A stretch of 35,181 nt of DNA from Candidatus Cloacimonadota bacterium (GCA_028681035.1 JAQUJJ010000021.1:1-35181); one strand, 5' to 3'. Shown: positions 9,361-18,440, numbered from the stretch's first letter. The notes: generated by a model not told the origin, from the letters alone. Numbers and translations: made by a program.

Positions 9361-10413
9361 TTGATCCAGCGTCTATTTTCAATCCTATTGGCTCTCGTTC
9401 TGCTATCTTCCTGCGGCAAGAAGGAAACGGGCAATACTTCCGCAGCGCAAACCAATAAGCACACCATAACCATCTATTGCACAGATATATTCCGCAAATC
9501 GGGCTTGGAATCTACTATAATACCAGAATTCACTAAGAAAAACGCCTGCGCTGTAGATATCGTGCTTTTCCGCAACGCTGCGGAACTATGCAAGGCAGTT
9601 AAGGACAAAGCAAATAGCAGCAAATTCGATCTAGCTTTGGGCATCGATAACTCTTTTGCAATATCAGAATCACTCTCTACCCAGTTTGTTCGCCCCGAAG
9701 GGTTTAACCCAGAGCTATTGGATAAAGACAGCATTTTTGACCCCGAATTACGCCTTATCCCCTATGCTTTCAGCAGCCTTTGTTTGGTGTATAATAAAAA
9801 GAATATTGCCGTACCCCCACAATCTTTTGGGGAATTGCAGGATGCCAAGTATTTAAGCCAGATGGCTATCTGTGACCCACATGAATCAGGCGTGGGACGT
9901 GCCAGTCTATTTTGGAGTTTAGCACTTTTTGGTGCAGACGGTTACGAACACATGTGGAAAAGCCTCCGCAAGAATATCTACAAAACCTACACCGATAGAA
10001 ACGAAGCCTTGGAAGTACTCAAAAAGGGTGAGTGCAATCTCTTGATGAGTTTTAACACCATCCCCGCCTTTCTGGAAGAAACCGATCCCGCCAATCAGAA
10101 CTTTGACATCTCCATGCTGAAAGAAGGTAGTTACCTATATGTGGAGTCTATCGGCTTGCATAAAGAGAGTTTAAACCATGATATGGCAACGAAATTCATC
10201 CAGCATTTCCTAACTCCGGAAGCCCAAAAGATGGTAATCTACAAGCTTGGCATGTTTCCCGCTAACCGTAAAACCATGATGCCCATGCACTTCTCTTCCA
10301 TACCTTTCACGGCTTATGTAGTTAATGCAAAGCTGCCTCAGAGCCTTATAGCTGAACAGTTGAATATATGGCTGGATTTCTGGGATAGATTATTCGGCTT
10401 CCAGATATCATAG
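9361..10413 (+). CDS. thiB: Thiamine-type ABC transporter substrate-binding lipoprotein
   Basis: Periplasmic binding lipoprotein of the ThiB/TbpA type, expected to capture thiamine or its phosphates. The N-terminus is a lipoprotein signal peptide ending in LLSSC with Cys18 as lipidation site. ThiB-like blocks in order are FDLALGIDN, a PPQSFGEL segment after VYNKKN, DPHESGVG (compare DPRTSTPG in E. coli), SFNTIPAF (compare SYTTSPAY) and EGSYLYVE (compare EGHYLQVE). It is 350 aa from TTG 9361, chosen because GGAG lies at 9350-9353 and the signal peptide begins there; the frame opens upstream inside mlaE. No ThiP permease or ThiQ ATPase is next to it. Confidence 0.82.
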   Translation: MIQRLFSILLALVLLSSCGKKETGNTSAAQTNKHTITIYCTDIFRKSGLESTIIPEFTKKNACAVDIVLFRNAAELCKAVKDKANSSKFDLALGIDNSFAISESLSTQFVRPEGFNPELLDKDSIFDPELRLIPYAFSSLCLVYNKKNIAVPPQSFGELQDAKYLSQMAICDPHESGVGRASLFWSLALFGADGYEHMWKSLRKNIYKTYTDRNEALEVLKKGECNLLMSFNTIPAFLEETDPANQNFDISMLKEGSYLYVESIGLHKESLNHDMATKFIQHFLTPEAQKMVIYKLGMFPANRKTMMPMHFSSIPFTAYVVNAKLPQSLIAEQLNIWLDFWDRLFGFQIS

Positions 10414-10415
10414 TG

Positions 10416-10883
10416 ATGGATTCAAAACTCCACATTGTTCTCTTTGAACCAGAAATCCCCCAAAACACTGGCAATATTGGACGCCTCTGTGTTGGCACCA
10501 ACACTCCCCTGCATTTGATTAAGCCTATTCGTTTCCTTCTGGACGATAAAACAGTTAAACGTGCCGGACTGGATTACTGGAAAAGCTTAGACCTGCATTT
10601 GCATGAATCTATAGAAGAAATCTATGCGTCTTTCCCCCACGACCGTATTTTCCTTGCCACCACCAAAACAGAAACCTGCTTTTGGGATAAAACCTACCAA
10701 CCCGGTGATGTGTTTGTCTTTGGTCCAGAATCCCGCGGGTTACCCGAAAGTCTTTTACAGCAATACCCACAGCAGTGTATAAACATTCCCATGAGCGAAA
10801 ATATCCGCAGCATCAATCTTGCCAATTCTGTGGGTATTGTAATGTACGAAGCACTAAGACAAATAGCCCTCAAAGCTACCTAA
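10416..10883 (+). CDS. trmL: tRNA (cytidine/uridine-34-2'-O)-methyltransferase
   Basis: SPOUT-class methyltransferase that methylates the ribose of the wobble base in certain leucine tRNAs, using S-adenosylmethionine. The motifs are PEIPQNTGNIGRLC near the N-terminus, GPESRGLP in the middle, and the knot segment NIRSINLANSVGIVMYEA at the C-terminus. About 155 aa is typical. A GTG at 10413 overlapping the thiB stop is an alternative start; I prefer ATG 10416. It is the last gene of the plus-strand run. Confidence 0.93.
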   Translation: MDSKLHIVLFEPEIPQNTGNIGRLCVGTNTPLHLIKPIRFLLDDKTVKRAGLDYWKSLDLHLHESIEEIYASFPHDRIFLATTKTETCFWDKTYQPGDVFVFGPESRGLPESLLQQYPQQCINIPMSENIRSINLANSVGIVMYEALRQIALKAT

Positions 10884-11144
10884 AACTGGGACTGTTCAAT
10901 AGAATTGGCATATATTTAGTAAATTCGCAACGTAATAGTTTGCCAAAACAGGTTTCTTCCTTGCTCCAATACCCCTATCATTGCCCACCCATTGCCCTCC
11001 ATATGGGCAATGAGTGGGCAATGATAGGGCAATTCAATCAAGAAGCCCTATTGCAGAAGATTCTCACCTATAAAGCTCTCACTTTTAATATCTCACTTGC
11101 GCAGCTCTCTCTTGGCAAAAGCTTGCCGTCAAATACGGCTAATA
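10884..11144. other. Convergent intergenic region with a long hairpin
   Basis: This gap separates trmL (plus) from the T9SS cargo gene (minus). It holds the long hairpin at 10974-11028 and otherwise nothing I recognise. A plus-strand frame crossing it (from 10775, inside trmL) has no ribosome site or family features and is probably spurious. Confidence 0.6.
10974..11028. repeat. Long hairpin, copy 1 of a dispersed family
   Basis: Arms 10974-10997 and 11005-11028 (24 bases each, one mismatch) flank a 7-base loop. Core words are CCTATCATTGCCCA and TGGGCAATGATAGG. A second copy of nearly the same sequence is at 23701-23759, and homology continues past the right arm (GGCAATTCAATCAAG here, GGCAGTTCAAGCAAG there). 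It has no T-run on either side, so it is not a standard intrinsic terminator, although it lies about 90-120 bases after two stop codons. Confidence 0.75.
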
Positions 11145-12584
11145 TCAGGGCAATATCACAAATCTTTGTGCAGCCGAATGCAGCGCAGTGCTTTTGATGA
11201 AATACACACCCGTGTTTAGGCTGGAGACATCGTAACTCAATTGCTTTTGGTCTGGCTTAACCGTTAAGCTTAGCACTTTCTGTCCGCGGATATTGTAAAC
11301 GAGTAGCTCCCGTATGGAACTATCCAGATTCTTTATTTGCAGCTTATTTGTAGTTGGGTTTGGATAGAGGCTAAACTGCGTTGCGGGGGCAAGGATGTTA
11401 TCTTCATTCCCGCTGCTATTCAGGGTGTAATATACAAAGCCATCACCATCAGAAAAACGATAGCTGATTTGGCTCCAGGTGTTTTCGAGGCTTAAGTTTG
11501 CCGATGTAAAGCGTTCGCCATCTACAAAGTTACCAAAGAACCCGGTATCTGGAACCAGGGGAAACTCTGCCCCACCGTCGATACTAAGGCTTGCTATGCG
11601 TGGGAAATTGCCGTCTGCATCGCGGTATTTAATCGAGGCGGTCATTGTGGCTTGCTCTCCAGGTTCAAAGGTATAGAGAGGCTCTGAAAGCACTGGTGGA
11701 AAGGAATTGTCCACGGGAATAGTTCTTTGCTCCAAAAGCATGTTTGCGCCTTCTGTCAGATCAGCTTGAAGGCTTCCTGCCGTAATCGTGATTTTACTGG
11801 TGGTAGTAGTAACCGCAATCAAGGGATTATTGGGGGTGAACCATGCCATGAAATCCTGGTCTGCAAACAGATCTGCCTTTGCGCACGATAAGACAAGGCT
11901 TTGCCCCACAACGGCACTTTCGATATTGCCAATCCGCACCAAATCGCTTAAGCCCGTCCCTGTTATCTTGTATAGTCCGGGGCTTATTATTCCCATTACA
12001 TTAACCGTGTACATCAAGCCAAATACGATGGGGTTTTGCTCTGGCGACGAAGCGGGATTAACAATTATGGGCATATAGGCAAAATATGTAAGCCCGGAAC
12101 TAACCGGAAACGACGTGTGATTGTTGCGCATGGCGAAATACAGCCTATCCTGAGACATACAGACTTTGGTATCGGTGATATCCAGCCATGCAGAAGTGAA
12201 TAGATGATCTCCCAAAGGATCGGAAGTTAAAGGGGTGAAATAACTTAGCGGAGGCGTGCCGTTGCCTTCCCAAAACAGAGGGGTTAGCGAAAGCTCTGGA
12301 GTTGTGCTATAGAACCCGATATTATGATTCGCCGGCATGGTAATGGTGCAAGTTTGCCAATCATTCAGTGTGTACCAAGGTGTCATAACTTGGGTGGCAA
12401 GTTCGCCATTAAACTGGTAAATCAGGCTTTCGTTATGAGCCGAATTATACAGGATATCTATCTGGTTGGAGTTGTAAAGACCGCTTGCATATACCTTAGT
12501 GTAGCTCGGCTGCGTCCACGCATTGGTAGTAATGCAGAGTAAGGCTACAATTAGTAGTAATACATAGTTGTAGTGGCTTTTCAT
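11145..12584 (-). CDS. Secreted protein with type IX secretion (type A) sorting domain
   Basis: A 479-aa exported protein of unknown function. Residues 1-24 form a signal peptide (hydrophobic LLLIVALLCI, then TNAWTQ). The middle has beta-rich segments with a DADG-containing stretch, suggesting Ig- or cadherin-like modules, but no catalytic motif is recognised. The last 80 residues are a T9SS type A sorting domain: FSLYPNPTTNKLQI, then LLVYNIRGQKVLSL, then LNTGVYFIK and a final FVILP. It should cross the outer membrane by T9SS and be attached or released. The start ATG has GGAG 8 bases upstream. It is the last gene of the lon-to-T9SS run, 17 bases after the barrel protein gene. Confidence 0.85.
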   Translation of the reverse strand: MKSHYNYVLLLIVALLCITTNAWTQPSYTKVYASGLYNSNQIDILYNSAHNESLIYQFNGELATQVMTPWYTLNDWQTCTITMPANHNIGFYSTTPELSLTPLFWEGNGTPPLSYFTPLTSDPLGDHLFTSAWLDITDTKVCMSQDRLYFAMRNNHTSFPVSSGLTYFAYMPIIVNPASSPEQNPIVFGLMYTVNVMGIISPGLYKITGTGLSDLVRIGNIESAVVGQSLVLSCAKADLFADQDFMAWFTPNNPLIAVTTTTSKITITAGSLQADLTEGANMLLEQRTIPVDNSFPPVLSEPLYTFEPGEQATMTASIKYRDADGNFPRIASLSIDGGAEFPLVPDTGFFGNFVDGERFTSANLSLENTWSQISYRFSDGDGFVYYTLNSSGNEDNILAPATQFSLYPNPTTNKLQIKNLDSSIRELLVYNIRGQKVLSLTVKPDQKQLSYDVSSLNTGVYFIKSTALHSAAQRFVILP

Positions 12585-12601
12585 AGTGTAAGCTCCTTTT
12601 G

Positions 12602-13339
12602 TTAAAAACGTGTTCCGAGAATGAGAGAATAAGTTTGATTGCGTAGTTCAACAGGCTTGGAGGAAGGATCATATTCTGGATTTGTGGGCAAAGACAGGTA
12701 ATCCCATCCCAAAGTGAAACGATACTCTAAGTGTATCGGAATCTTGTACTTAAGCACAAACTCCCCCCCGTAAACAAAGCTGAAATCAAACATATTCACT
12801 TCCTCCAGCTTGCTTTCTGCATACACAATCAGTTCATCAAAGCTGTCTCCATTGGTGAGATAAACCTTACCATCCAGTTGCCGATATCCCTTTACTTTTA
12901 TGGACATGGCACTTCCCGCATGCGTGAAGATAGAGAACTTCGGTTTATCCAGCATCTTAACCTTAAACACAACCGGGATTTCTATATAGTCAAGATAGTA
13001 TTTAACCTTCATTTCGGCAGGTTTGGGGAGATCAACCATTACGCCATCCCCCGCTTCGTCGATGCGATAGACGGTGATATCTTCGTTCGAGCCTTTTTGG
13101 GTGTAGAGCAGCTCATACATAAGGCTGAGGTTCTCAGATATTTCCATCTCCACAAAAGCTCCCGCAGCTAAGCCAGGACGTAAGCCCGTCCGTACCTTGT
13201 AATCCGTTTCTGCGCCTTTTGTTCCGTAATGCTGAGATAGATTGAAGCCAAGTTTGGGTCCCCAGCTCAGTTTCGCATCCGCATGCAATAAAGAAGTGGC
13301 GAGTAAAATCAGCACCGCAACAAAAATAACAGCCCGCAT
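12602..13339 (-). CDS. Outer membrane beta-barrel protein, PorT-like
   Basis: A 245-aa predicted outer-membrane barrel. A signal peptide covers residues 1-22 (hydrophobic core FVAVLILLATSLL, then ADA). What follows is a series of alternating amphipathic strands such as LAAGAFVEME, LSLMYELLYTQKG and YLDYIEIPVVFKV, the last resembling the YLEIPLLLK segment of PorT-family barrels. It ends in Phe (SLILGTRF), as outer-membrane insertion signals do. The family is broad, so a direct part in type IX secretion is not shown, but the next gene encodes a T9SS cargo. The ATG directly follows the plsC stop (TAAATG), so coupling is likely. Confidence 0.75.
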   Translation of the reverse strand: MRAVIFVAVLILLATSLLHADAKLSWGPKLGFNLSQHYGTKGAETDYKVRTGLRPGLAAGAFVEMEISENLSLMYELLYTQKGSNEDITVYRIDEAGDGVMVDLPKPAEMKVKYYLDYIEIPVVFKVKMLDKPKFSIFTHAGSAMSIKVKGYRQLDGKVYLTNGDSFDELIVYAESKLEEVNMFDFSFVYGGEFVLKYKIPIHLEYRFTLGWDYLSLPTNPEYDPSSKPVELRNQTYSLILGTRF

Positions 13340-14056
13340 TTACATCTCTTGCAAGTTATCTTTAATTAGTTTATGGAGGTGTTCTGCCAGCGCATGTTTA
13401 TCCCTATAAATGGGGTTATCTGGTTCGATAGGAGGCAGAATCCGCATTTTAAGCCTGGTTTTATGTAGTTTCTTGTCCATTTCCATGATGCGCCAGCTAC
13501 CTTTTATTACCATCGGGACAATGGTAGCATTCGCCATAATCGGGAGTTTCAGGCTGCCTAAATGGAACTCGCCTAGGTTATCACTTCTGCTGCGTGTCCC
13601 CTCAGGGAAGATAACCATAGGATGTCCAGCTTTTATCACTTCTGAGCTTCTCTTAAACGATTCCATCGCCTTACGGGCACTGCCACGATCGATAAACACG
13701 CATGGCATCTCACGCATCCAATGGCTTAATACAGGTATCTTGAATAGCTCCTGCTTGGCAATAAAACCAGTAGGAATACCCAAAAAGCCCAGCACCAGCG
13801 GGATATCAAACATTCCCTGATGGTTACTGACAAAACAGATATTGCGGTGTTCAGGAAGGTTCTCAGAACCCTCTACATCAACACTGCTGCCAGTAGTAAG
13901 AAGAGTGGTTCTAGCCCAGAACCGTACGACTTTTTGCACCCATGCGTGATAGATATGAGCAGGAAGAAACAGCTTTAGAACCACGAAAACAAAGTAGGTA
14001 AGCATGCATAAAAACATGAAGACGATAAAGAAGGCTTCCCATAGAAGGGTGATCAT
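13340..14056 (-). CDS. plsC: 1-acyl-sn-glycerol-3-phosphate acyltransferase
   Basis: Membrane-bound acyltransferase that makes phosphatidic acid from lysophosphatidic acid. A hydrophobic N-terminus (about 3-32) anchors it. The catalytic HX4D motif is NHQGMFD (near residues 78-84), followed by FIDRGSA, the glycerol-phosphate-binding FPEGTRSRS, and IVPMVIKGS. About 238 aa is typical. Two ATGs are adjacent; the second (14056) has the better distance of 5 bases from GGGAG, the first (14059) only 2. It sits 12 bases behind the deacetylase gene and touches the barrel gene. Confidence 0.92.
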   Translation of the reverse strand: MITLLWEAFFIVFMFLCMLTYFVFVVLKLFLPAHIYHAWVQKVVRFWARTTLLTTGSSVDVEGSENLPEHRNICFVSNHQGMFDIPLVLGFLGIPTGFIAKQELFKIPVLSHWMREMPCVFIDRGSARKAMESFKRSSEVIKAGHPMVIFPEGTRSRSDNLGEFHLGSLKLPIMANATIVPMVIKGSWRIMEMDKKLHKTRLKMRILPPIEPDNPIYRDKHALAEHLHKLIKDNLQEM

Positions 14057-14071
14057 CATTACTCCCGATTA

Positions 14072-15517
14072 TTAGTAACTGAGGTTAACCCATTCCTCAT
14101 AAATGTTATGTAGCGAAGTTATCCAGCCTTGTTTCTTAAGCGCATAATCTATAGTATCCCAATATAACTTACCCCATAGTGGATAATCTATCGGATCAAA
14201 GCTGGTGTTATGCCACAATAAAGACACATGGCTCTGGTACTTTGCGGCAACATCGATAAGCCTGCGTAGGCTGCGTTTGGCAGAGTAATAGCCCAAGCCC
14301 ATAGCTTTCTTGGAGTATAAGCTGGTATCCATCACGATTAGAGGAATTTCCAAAACACGGAAGGGGCGGTTTTCGGCTATATTGAAAGGGAAGAAGGGGA
14401 AGGAAATACCTGCTCTAAACCCAATATTTTCCCAATATCCCAGTGTGGAATCATATTTGATTCCTGCCTCTTCCAGTATTGAAAAGCTTTCTTGGTAGTT
14501 GAAATGCAGGTAGTGAGTTCTGAACCCGCTAGGGTTGAACCCAAGCTCGCGCAAATTGGCTAGTTCCTCCTGAAGAACAGCTAAGTCAAAGGCTGATTCG
14601 GGGCTTCCGTGCAAGCTTACTTCCTGCTGTCCCAGTAAATCAATAATCTGTTCTCGGGATTGCAAATCGCTAATATAGTTCTGGCGTTTGTCTGCAAAAT
14701 CGTCCCTTGCCAGCAAGAACCAAGTGGAGCGAACTCCTTTTTCTATTTCCCTTCGGGCAAGAGTGCGAATGGTTTTCCAAGGATTGTAGATTAGGTTCTT
14801 ATGAAGAAGATGCCCTGCAATCTTGTAGGTGGCATTAAAGGGGCGAGCAAGGAAAGTTTTGATGTTGTATCTAAAGTTATCCAGCTTTGCTGAGCCACCC
14901 CAGTAGTTCCAATAGTCAATATCATGCGATAGCGAAACGGCAAACTTTCTATCGTCCGCCCAATTTATATCACGTATAAACTCTGGTGCATATTTCTCCA
15001 TTGCATAAAGCAACATCTGGCAATAAACGTCCACTACAGGTGTTTCGCTAAAGTCCCAGCGATACTGAAGACTTTGTTTGAAATCTACCCTGCCTCTGCT
15101 TTGTCCATGGGAACTGAGGATATACTCGTGCCAACAGGCTAAGAAATAGAAACCGCTGGCAACGATATCCTTACGAAAAACACAAGATTCATTTCCAAAA
15201 GAGAATATCCCACCTCCCTGGGAAAAGAGAAAGGGAATGTGCTCACTCCTGAATTTGCAGAAGTTTACATCTTCCAGAGGGTATAGCTCCCGCTTTTCGA
15301 AGAATTCCGCTGTGGAAGGATCAAAGCTTATTTTAAGAGGATATACCTTAGTAGTCTCCACTCCATAATACAGATGTGCACCTTCATAATGATTGCCATA
15401 CATGAACTTAGGATTCAAGCGCAAGATATAGCAATAGGTACGCAACACAAATTCCGCCTTGGGAATGTATTGTTGCGGTAAGGAAAGCAGGATTTTTATA
15501 TTAGGATAGCGTTCCAT
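14072..15517 (-). CDS. Polysaccharide deacetylase family protein
   Basis: A 481-aa protein with a NodB-like deacetylase fold in its second half and a longer N-terminal domain (about 1-185) of the kind found in FCB-group deacetylase-like proteins. The catalytic metal site is suggested by SHDID (197-201), SLHGS (301-305) and GFRTH (331-335), with a late WHN motif near the C-terminus. The likely substrate is an N- or O-acetylated cell-surface polysaccharide; which one cannot be told. No signal peptide is visible, so the site of action is unclear. The start overlaps the lon 3' end by 17 bases, which argues for coupled expression with lon. Confidence 0.8.
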   Translation of the reverse strand: MERYPNIKILLSLPQQYIPKAEFVLRTYCYILRLNPKFMYGNHYEGAHLYYGVETTKVYPLKISFDPSTAEFFEKRELYPLEDVNFCKFRSEHIPFLFSQGGGIFSFGNESCVFRKDIVASGFYFLACWHEYILSSHGQSRGRVDFKQSLQYRWDFSETPVVDVYCQMLLYAMEKYAPEFIRDINWADDRKFAVSLSHDIDYWNYWGGSAKLDNFRYNIKTFLARPFNATYKIAGHLLHKNLIYNPWKTIRTLARREIEKGVRSTWFLLARDDFADKRQNYISDLQSREQIIDLLGQQEVSLHGSPESAFDLAVLQEELANLRELGFNPSGFRTHYLHFNYQESFSILEEAGIKYDSTLGYWENIGFRAGISFPFFPFNIAENRPFRVLEIPLIVMDTSLYSKKAMGLGYYSAKRSLRRLIDVAAKYQSHVSLLWHNTSFDPIDYPLWGKLYWDTIDYALKKQGWITSLHNIYEEWVNLSY

Positions 15518-17903
15518 CTGCTCTCAGAGTTTTAGCTTTCGCTTTCGCATCCCTGCGTTTTGCTTTAAGTTCCGGTTCTTTGGGGTTTGGGATTAGTAAT
15601 ACTTTTATAGCTTCCGAGATTTCTTTAACGAAGGTGATATCCAATCCTTCCAGAATATCAGCAGAAAAGTCTGATAAAGATTCTCTGTTTTCATCGGGCA
15701 AAACTACTTTTCTTATGCCAGCTCTGCGGGTTGCAAGTAGTTTCTCTTTTAATCCACCAATGCCCAGTATCTTTCCTTGCAGGGTAATTTCGCCAGTCAT
15801 AGCAACATCATGCCTTACTTTTTTACCTGTAAACAGTGATGCCAATGCAACCGTTAAAGTGATACCTGCGGAGGGTCCATCTTTAGGTACTGCTCCAGAG
15901 GGGAAATGGATGTGGATATCTGAGGTTTCAAAATCTTTGGCATCGATGTGATAACGCACATGATTTGCCTTCAAATAACTTACCGCTATTCTGGCAGATT
16001 CCTTCATCACGTTGCCCAAAGAGCCGGTCAGTAAGATATTACCCTTTCCAGGCATCTTGCTTGTTTCGCAAAACAGTATTTCTCCGCCATAGCTTGTCCA
16101 AGCCAAACCTGTGGCAATGCCGATTTCTGATTTACGATTAGCCAGTTCCAATGTGTATTTACGTGGTCCCAGATAGGTAGCTATATCTTTAGCACCTATC
16201 CGCCATTTCTTGGAGTTTCCCATCGCCACTTCGCGTGCTATCTTACGGAATATAGAGCCTATGCGACGCTGCAAATTACGCACCCCAGCCTCGCGTATAT
16301 AATACCTTATCAGTTCCTGCAAGGCGGATTTACTAAGCACCAGGTCTTCGTCGGCTAAGCCGTTATCGTCTTGTTCACGAGGAATAAGAAAGCTTTTGGC
16401 AATCTCAATCTTATCGTTTTCCAGATAGCTGGAGAACTCTATAATCTCCATTCTATCACGCAAGGGAGGGGGAATAGTATCCAAAGAATTCGCGGTGGTA
16501 ATGAACATTACTTCCGACAGGTCAAAAGCAAGGTTGATATAGTTATCCACAAAGCTGTTGTTTTGCTCTGGGTCTAAAACTTCCAGCAGCGCAGAGGCAG
16601 GATCACCCCTAAAGTCTCTGCCCAACTTGTCTATTTCGTCCAGCATAAACACCGGATTAGCCGTTCCCTGCCGCTTAATTTCCATAAGAATCTTACCAGG
16701 CATGGCACCAATATAGGTACGCCGATGTCCACGGATTTCTGCCTCATCATGAATACCGCCCAAAGACATGCGGATAAACTTGCGATTCAGTGCACGCGCC
16801 ACGGATTTACCAATTGAGGTTTTCCCAGTTCCGGGAGGACCAACAAAGCAAAGAATAGGTCCCTTCAAGTGTCCCTTAAGCTTCTTCACGGCAATGTATT
16901 CCATAATCCGCTGCTTCGCCTTTTCCAGCCCATAATGGTCTTTCGCCAAGATACGTTCTATCTTCCGTAAATCCAGCCTGTCTTTGCTATAATTGCTCCA
17001 AGGCAGGTTAACAATCCAATCCAGATAATTGCGGATAACGCCGTATTCACTAGCGGCAGGCTGCATAGTGGAAAGCCTTTCCAGCTCTTCGTAGGCTACT
17101 TCCTTCACGTGCTCTGGCAGCTTATTTTTCTCTATAAGCTCCCGCCATTTGAACATTTCTTTGCTTACTTCGTCTGTCTCGCCCAGTTCCCTGCGTATTG
17201 CATCAAGCTGTTCCCGCAGGTAGTAACGCCGCTGGTCTTCGTTCATTTCCAGTTGCAGATTGCTGCGGATATGGTTTTCCACCCGCATTTGGCGGATAAG
17301 GTCGGCAAGGCAATTATTCAGGAAACGATAGCGTTGCTTTAAATTGCTTAGCTCCAGTATCTTCTGACGGTCTGCCACGGGCAGGTCTATATTTCCGGCG
17401 ATTATATCTGCCACTCTGCCGGCTTGCTTGATATTGGTAAGCCCGGAAATCATCTCTTTGTTTAGCAAGCTACTTTCCTGCGATATCTTTTCCAGCAGTT
17501 CCAGGGCTATGGTGCGGTACGCCTGAATCTCTGTATCATCGGTGTTTTGTTCGGTAATGGTCTCCACATCCACCATGATAAACGGTTCTTTCTGCACCAT
17601 CTTCTGCTGTTTGATGCGGGATGTCCCCTGCAAAAGCAGGCTGATAGAACCATCCTGATTACGCATCATCCTCAGAATAGTAACAGCGGTGCCAATGTTG
17701 ACAAGTTCTGTCTCTACACTATCTTCTTTCTCTTTGTCCAAAAAGAAAGCCATTAATTTATCGTGAGCAAGAGCATAATCTATCACGAGTTTAGATTCCT
17801 CATCTGAGATAACCAGAGGCATCAGCAAATAGGGAAACATCACTACACTATTCATGTGTAGCACTGGCAGGGTTCTGGGTATTCTATTTACGGTATCTTC
17901 CAC
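15501..17903 (-). CDS. lon: ATP-dependent protease Lon
   Basis: Hexameric AAA+ serine protease that degrades damaged and regulatory proteins. The N-terminal substrate-binding domain begins RIPRTLPVLHMNSVVMFP. Walker A GPPGTGKTS is near residue 354 and Walker B is VFMLDEIDKLG. The protease domain has the dyad Ser678 in DGPSAGI and Lys near 721 in GGLKEKL, close to the E. coli numbering. With GTG 17903 the protein is 800 aa, the normal size. AAGGAG lies 7 bases before this GTG; an adjacent TTG (17906) is only 4 bases from it. The frame extends to 18023, but that part has no Lon homology. The C-terminal tail is rich in Lys and Ala. Confidence 0.95.
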   Translation of the reverse strand: MEDTVNRIPRTLPVLHMNSVVMFPYLLMPLVISDEESKLVIDYALAHDKLMAFFLDKEKEDSVETELVNIGTAVTILRMMRNQDGSISLLLQGTSRIKQQKMVQKEPFIMVDVETITEQNTDDTEIQAYRTIALELLEKISQESSLLNKEMISGLTNIKQAGRVADIIAGNIDLPVADRQKILELSNLKQRYRFLNNCLADLIRQMRVENHIRSNLQLEMNEDQRRYYLREQLDAIRRELGETDEVSKEMFKWRELIEKNKLPEHVKEVAYEELERLSTMQPAASEYGVIRNYLDWIVNLPWSNYSKDRLDLRKIERILAKDHYGLEKAKQRIMEYIAVKKLKGHLKGPILCFVGPPGTGKTSIGKSVARALNRKFIRMSLGGIHDEAEIRGHRRTYIGAMPGKILMEIKRQGTANPVFMLDEIDKLGRDFRGDPASALLEVLDPEQNNSFVDNYINLAFDLSEVMFITTANSLDTIPPPLRDRMEIIEFSSYLENDKIEIAKSFLIPREQDDNGLADEDLVLSKSALQELIRYYIREAGVRNLQRRIGSIFRKIAREVAMGNSKKWRIGAKDIATYLGPRKYTLELANRKSEIGIATGLAWTSYGGEILFCETSKMPGKGNILLTGSLGNVMKESARIAVSYLKANHVRYHIDAKDFETSDIHIHFPSGAVPKDGPSAGITLTVALASLFTGKKVRHDVAMTGEITLQGKILGIGGLKEKLLATRRAGIRKVVLPDENRESLSDFSADILEGLDITFVKEISEAIKVLLIPNPKEPELKAKRRDAKAKAKTLRADGTLS

Positions 17904-17938
17904 CAAAGCTCTCCTTGAATTATTCTTTCTTACATATA

Positions 17939-17966
17939 TAGATAAAGCATTCCTTGTAAAAGTCAA
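17939..17966 (-). promoter_or_regulatory. Candidate promoter for the lon operon
   Basis: On the minus strand TTGACT (17966-17961) is followed after 16 bases by TATCTA (17944-17939), within an AT-rich segment about 35 bases before the lon GTG. The -10 match is poor and a second TTGACA lies just upstream, so the exact promoter is uncertain. No clear heat-shock operator was recognised. Confidence 0.3.
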
Positions 17967-18126
17967 GCACATGTCAAGCTCTTTTCTGGCAAGTAAAAAA
18001 AGACGGTTACCGAGACTGTTCATAATTCAGCTTACTTTTAGCCTTTTTTAAGGCTCAAGCTCATTTATAGTGGGTTAGATAAATTGAGATACAAACATAC
18101 AAGACAGGAGTCCCGGCGGGACGATA

Positions 18127-18317
18127 GGTATTAGCGACGGGTTTTAACCCGGCGGGACGATAGATCAAAACCACATTTTAGTCCCAGCGGGACGCCAGAT
18201 GGTATGAAGTTTATTTGGCAATATTTGTTGGCTATACAAAGACACCTTTCGCCCTGATGGGGCTTTCTTTGGAATAATATATTCATTAACGCCGGGTTAA
18301 AACCAGTCGCTAATACC
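18127..18317. repeat. 28-bp inverted repeat pair
   Basis: The segment 18127-18154 (GGTATTAGCGACGGG...CCGGCG) and the segment 18290-18317 are reverse complements with one mismatch. Each arm is itself partly palindromic (CGGGTT-TT-AACCCG in the left arm). GTCCC-NNN-GGGAC hairpins lie directly beside the left arm. Such modules look like non-coding dispersed repeats rather than parts of a gene. Confidence 0.65.
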
Positions 18318-18440
18318 GATCATCCCCAAAGGGATTAAATTTGAACATCCTAAAATAGTTGCCAAGTAGCCCATATATACAATCACCCACTCTAAATGAA
18401 CTTGAGCCTTTTTTAATCTCCAACTTTTTTGTTAGAATAC

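Noticed and set aside
10974..11028. Intrinsic transcription terminator
   Set aside because: The stem is strong but no T-run follows on either strand, and a near-identical copy elsewhere points to a dispersed repeat. A termination role is not excluded.
10775..11197. 140-codon plus-strand frame after trmL
   Set aside because: It starts inside trmL, runs through the dispersed hairpin and into the 3' end of the T9SS gene, and shows no recognisable protein feature or ribosome site.
12602..13339. Calling the barrel protein a true PorT component of T9SS
   Set aside because: The barrel family is large and the similarity seen is general; only an outer-membrane beta-barrel is supported.
17904..18023. 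N-terminal extension of Lon
   Set aside because: The extra 40 codons have no Lon similarity, cover the candidate promoter, and precede a well-placed AAGGAG before GTG 17903.
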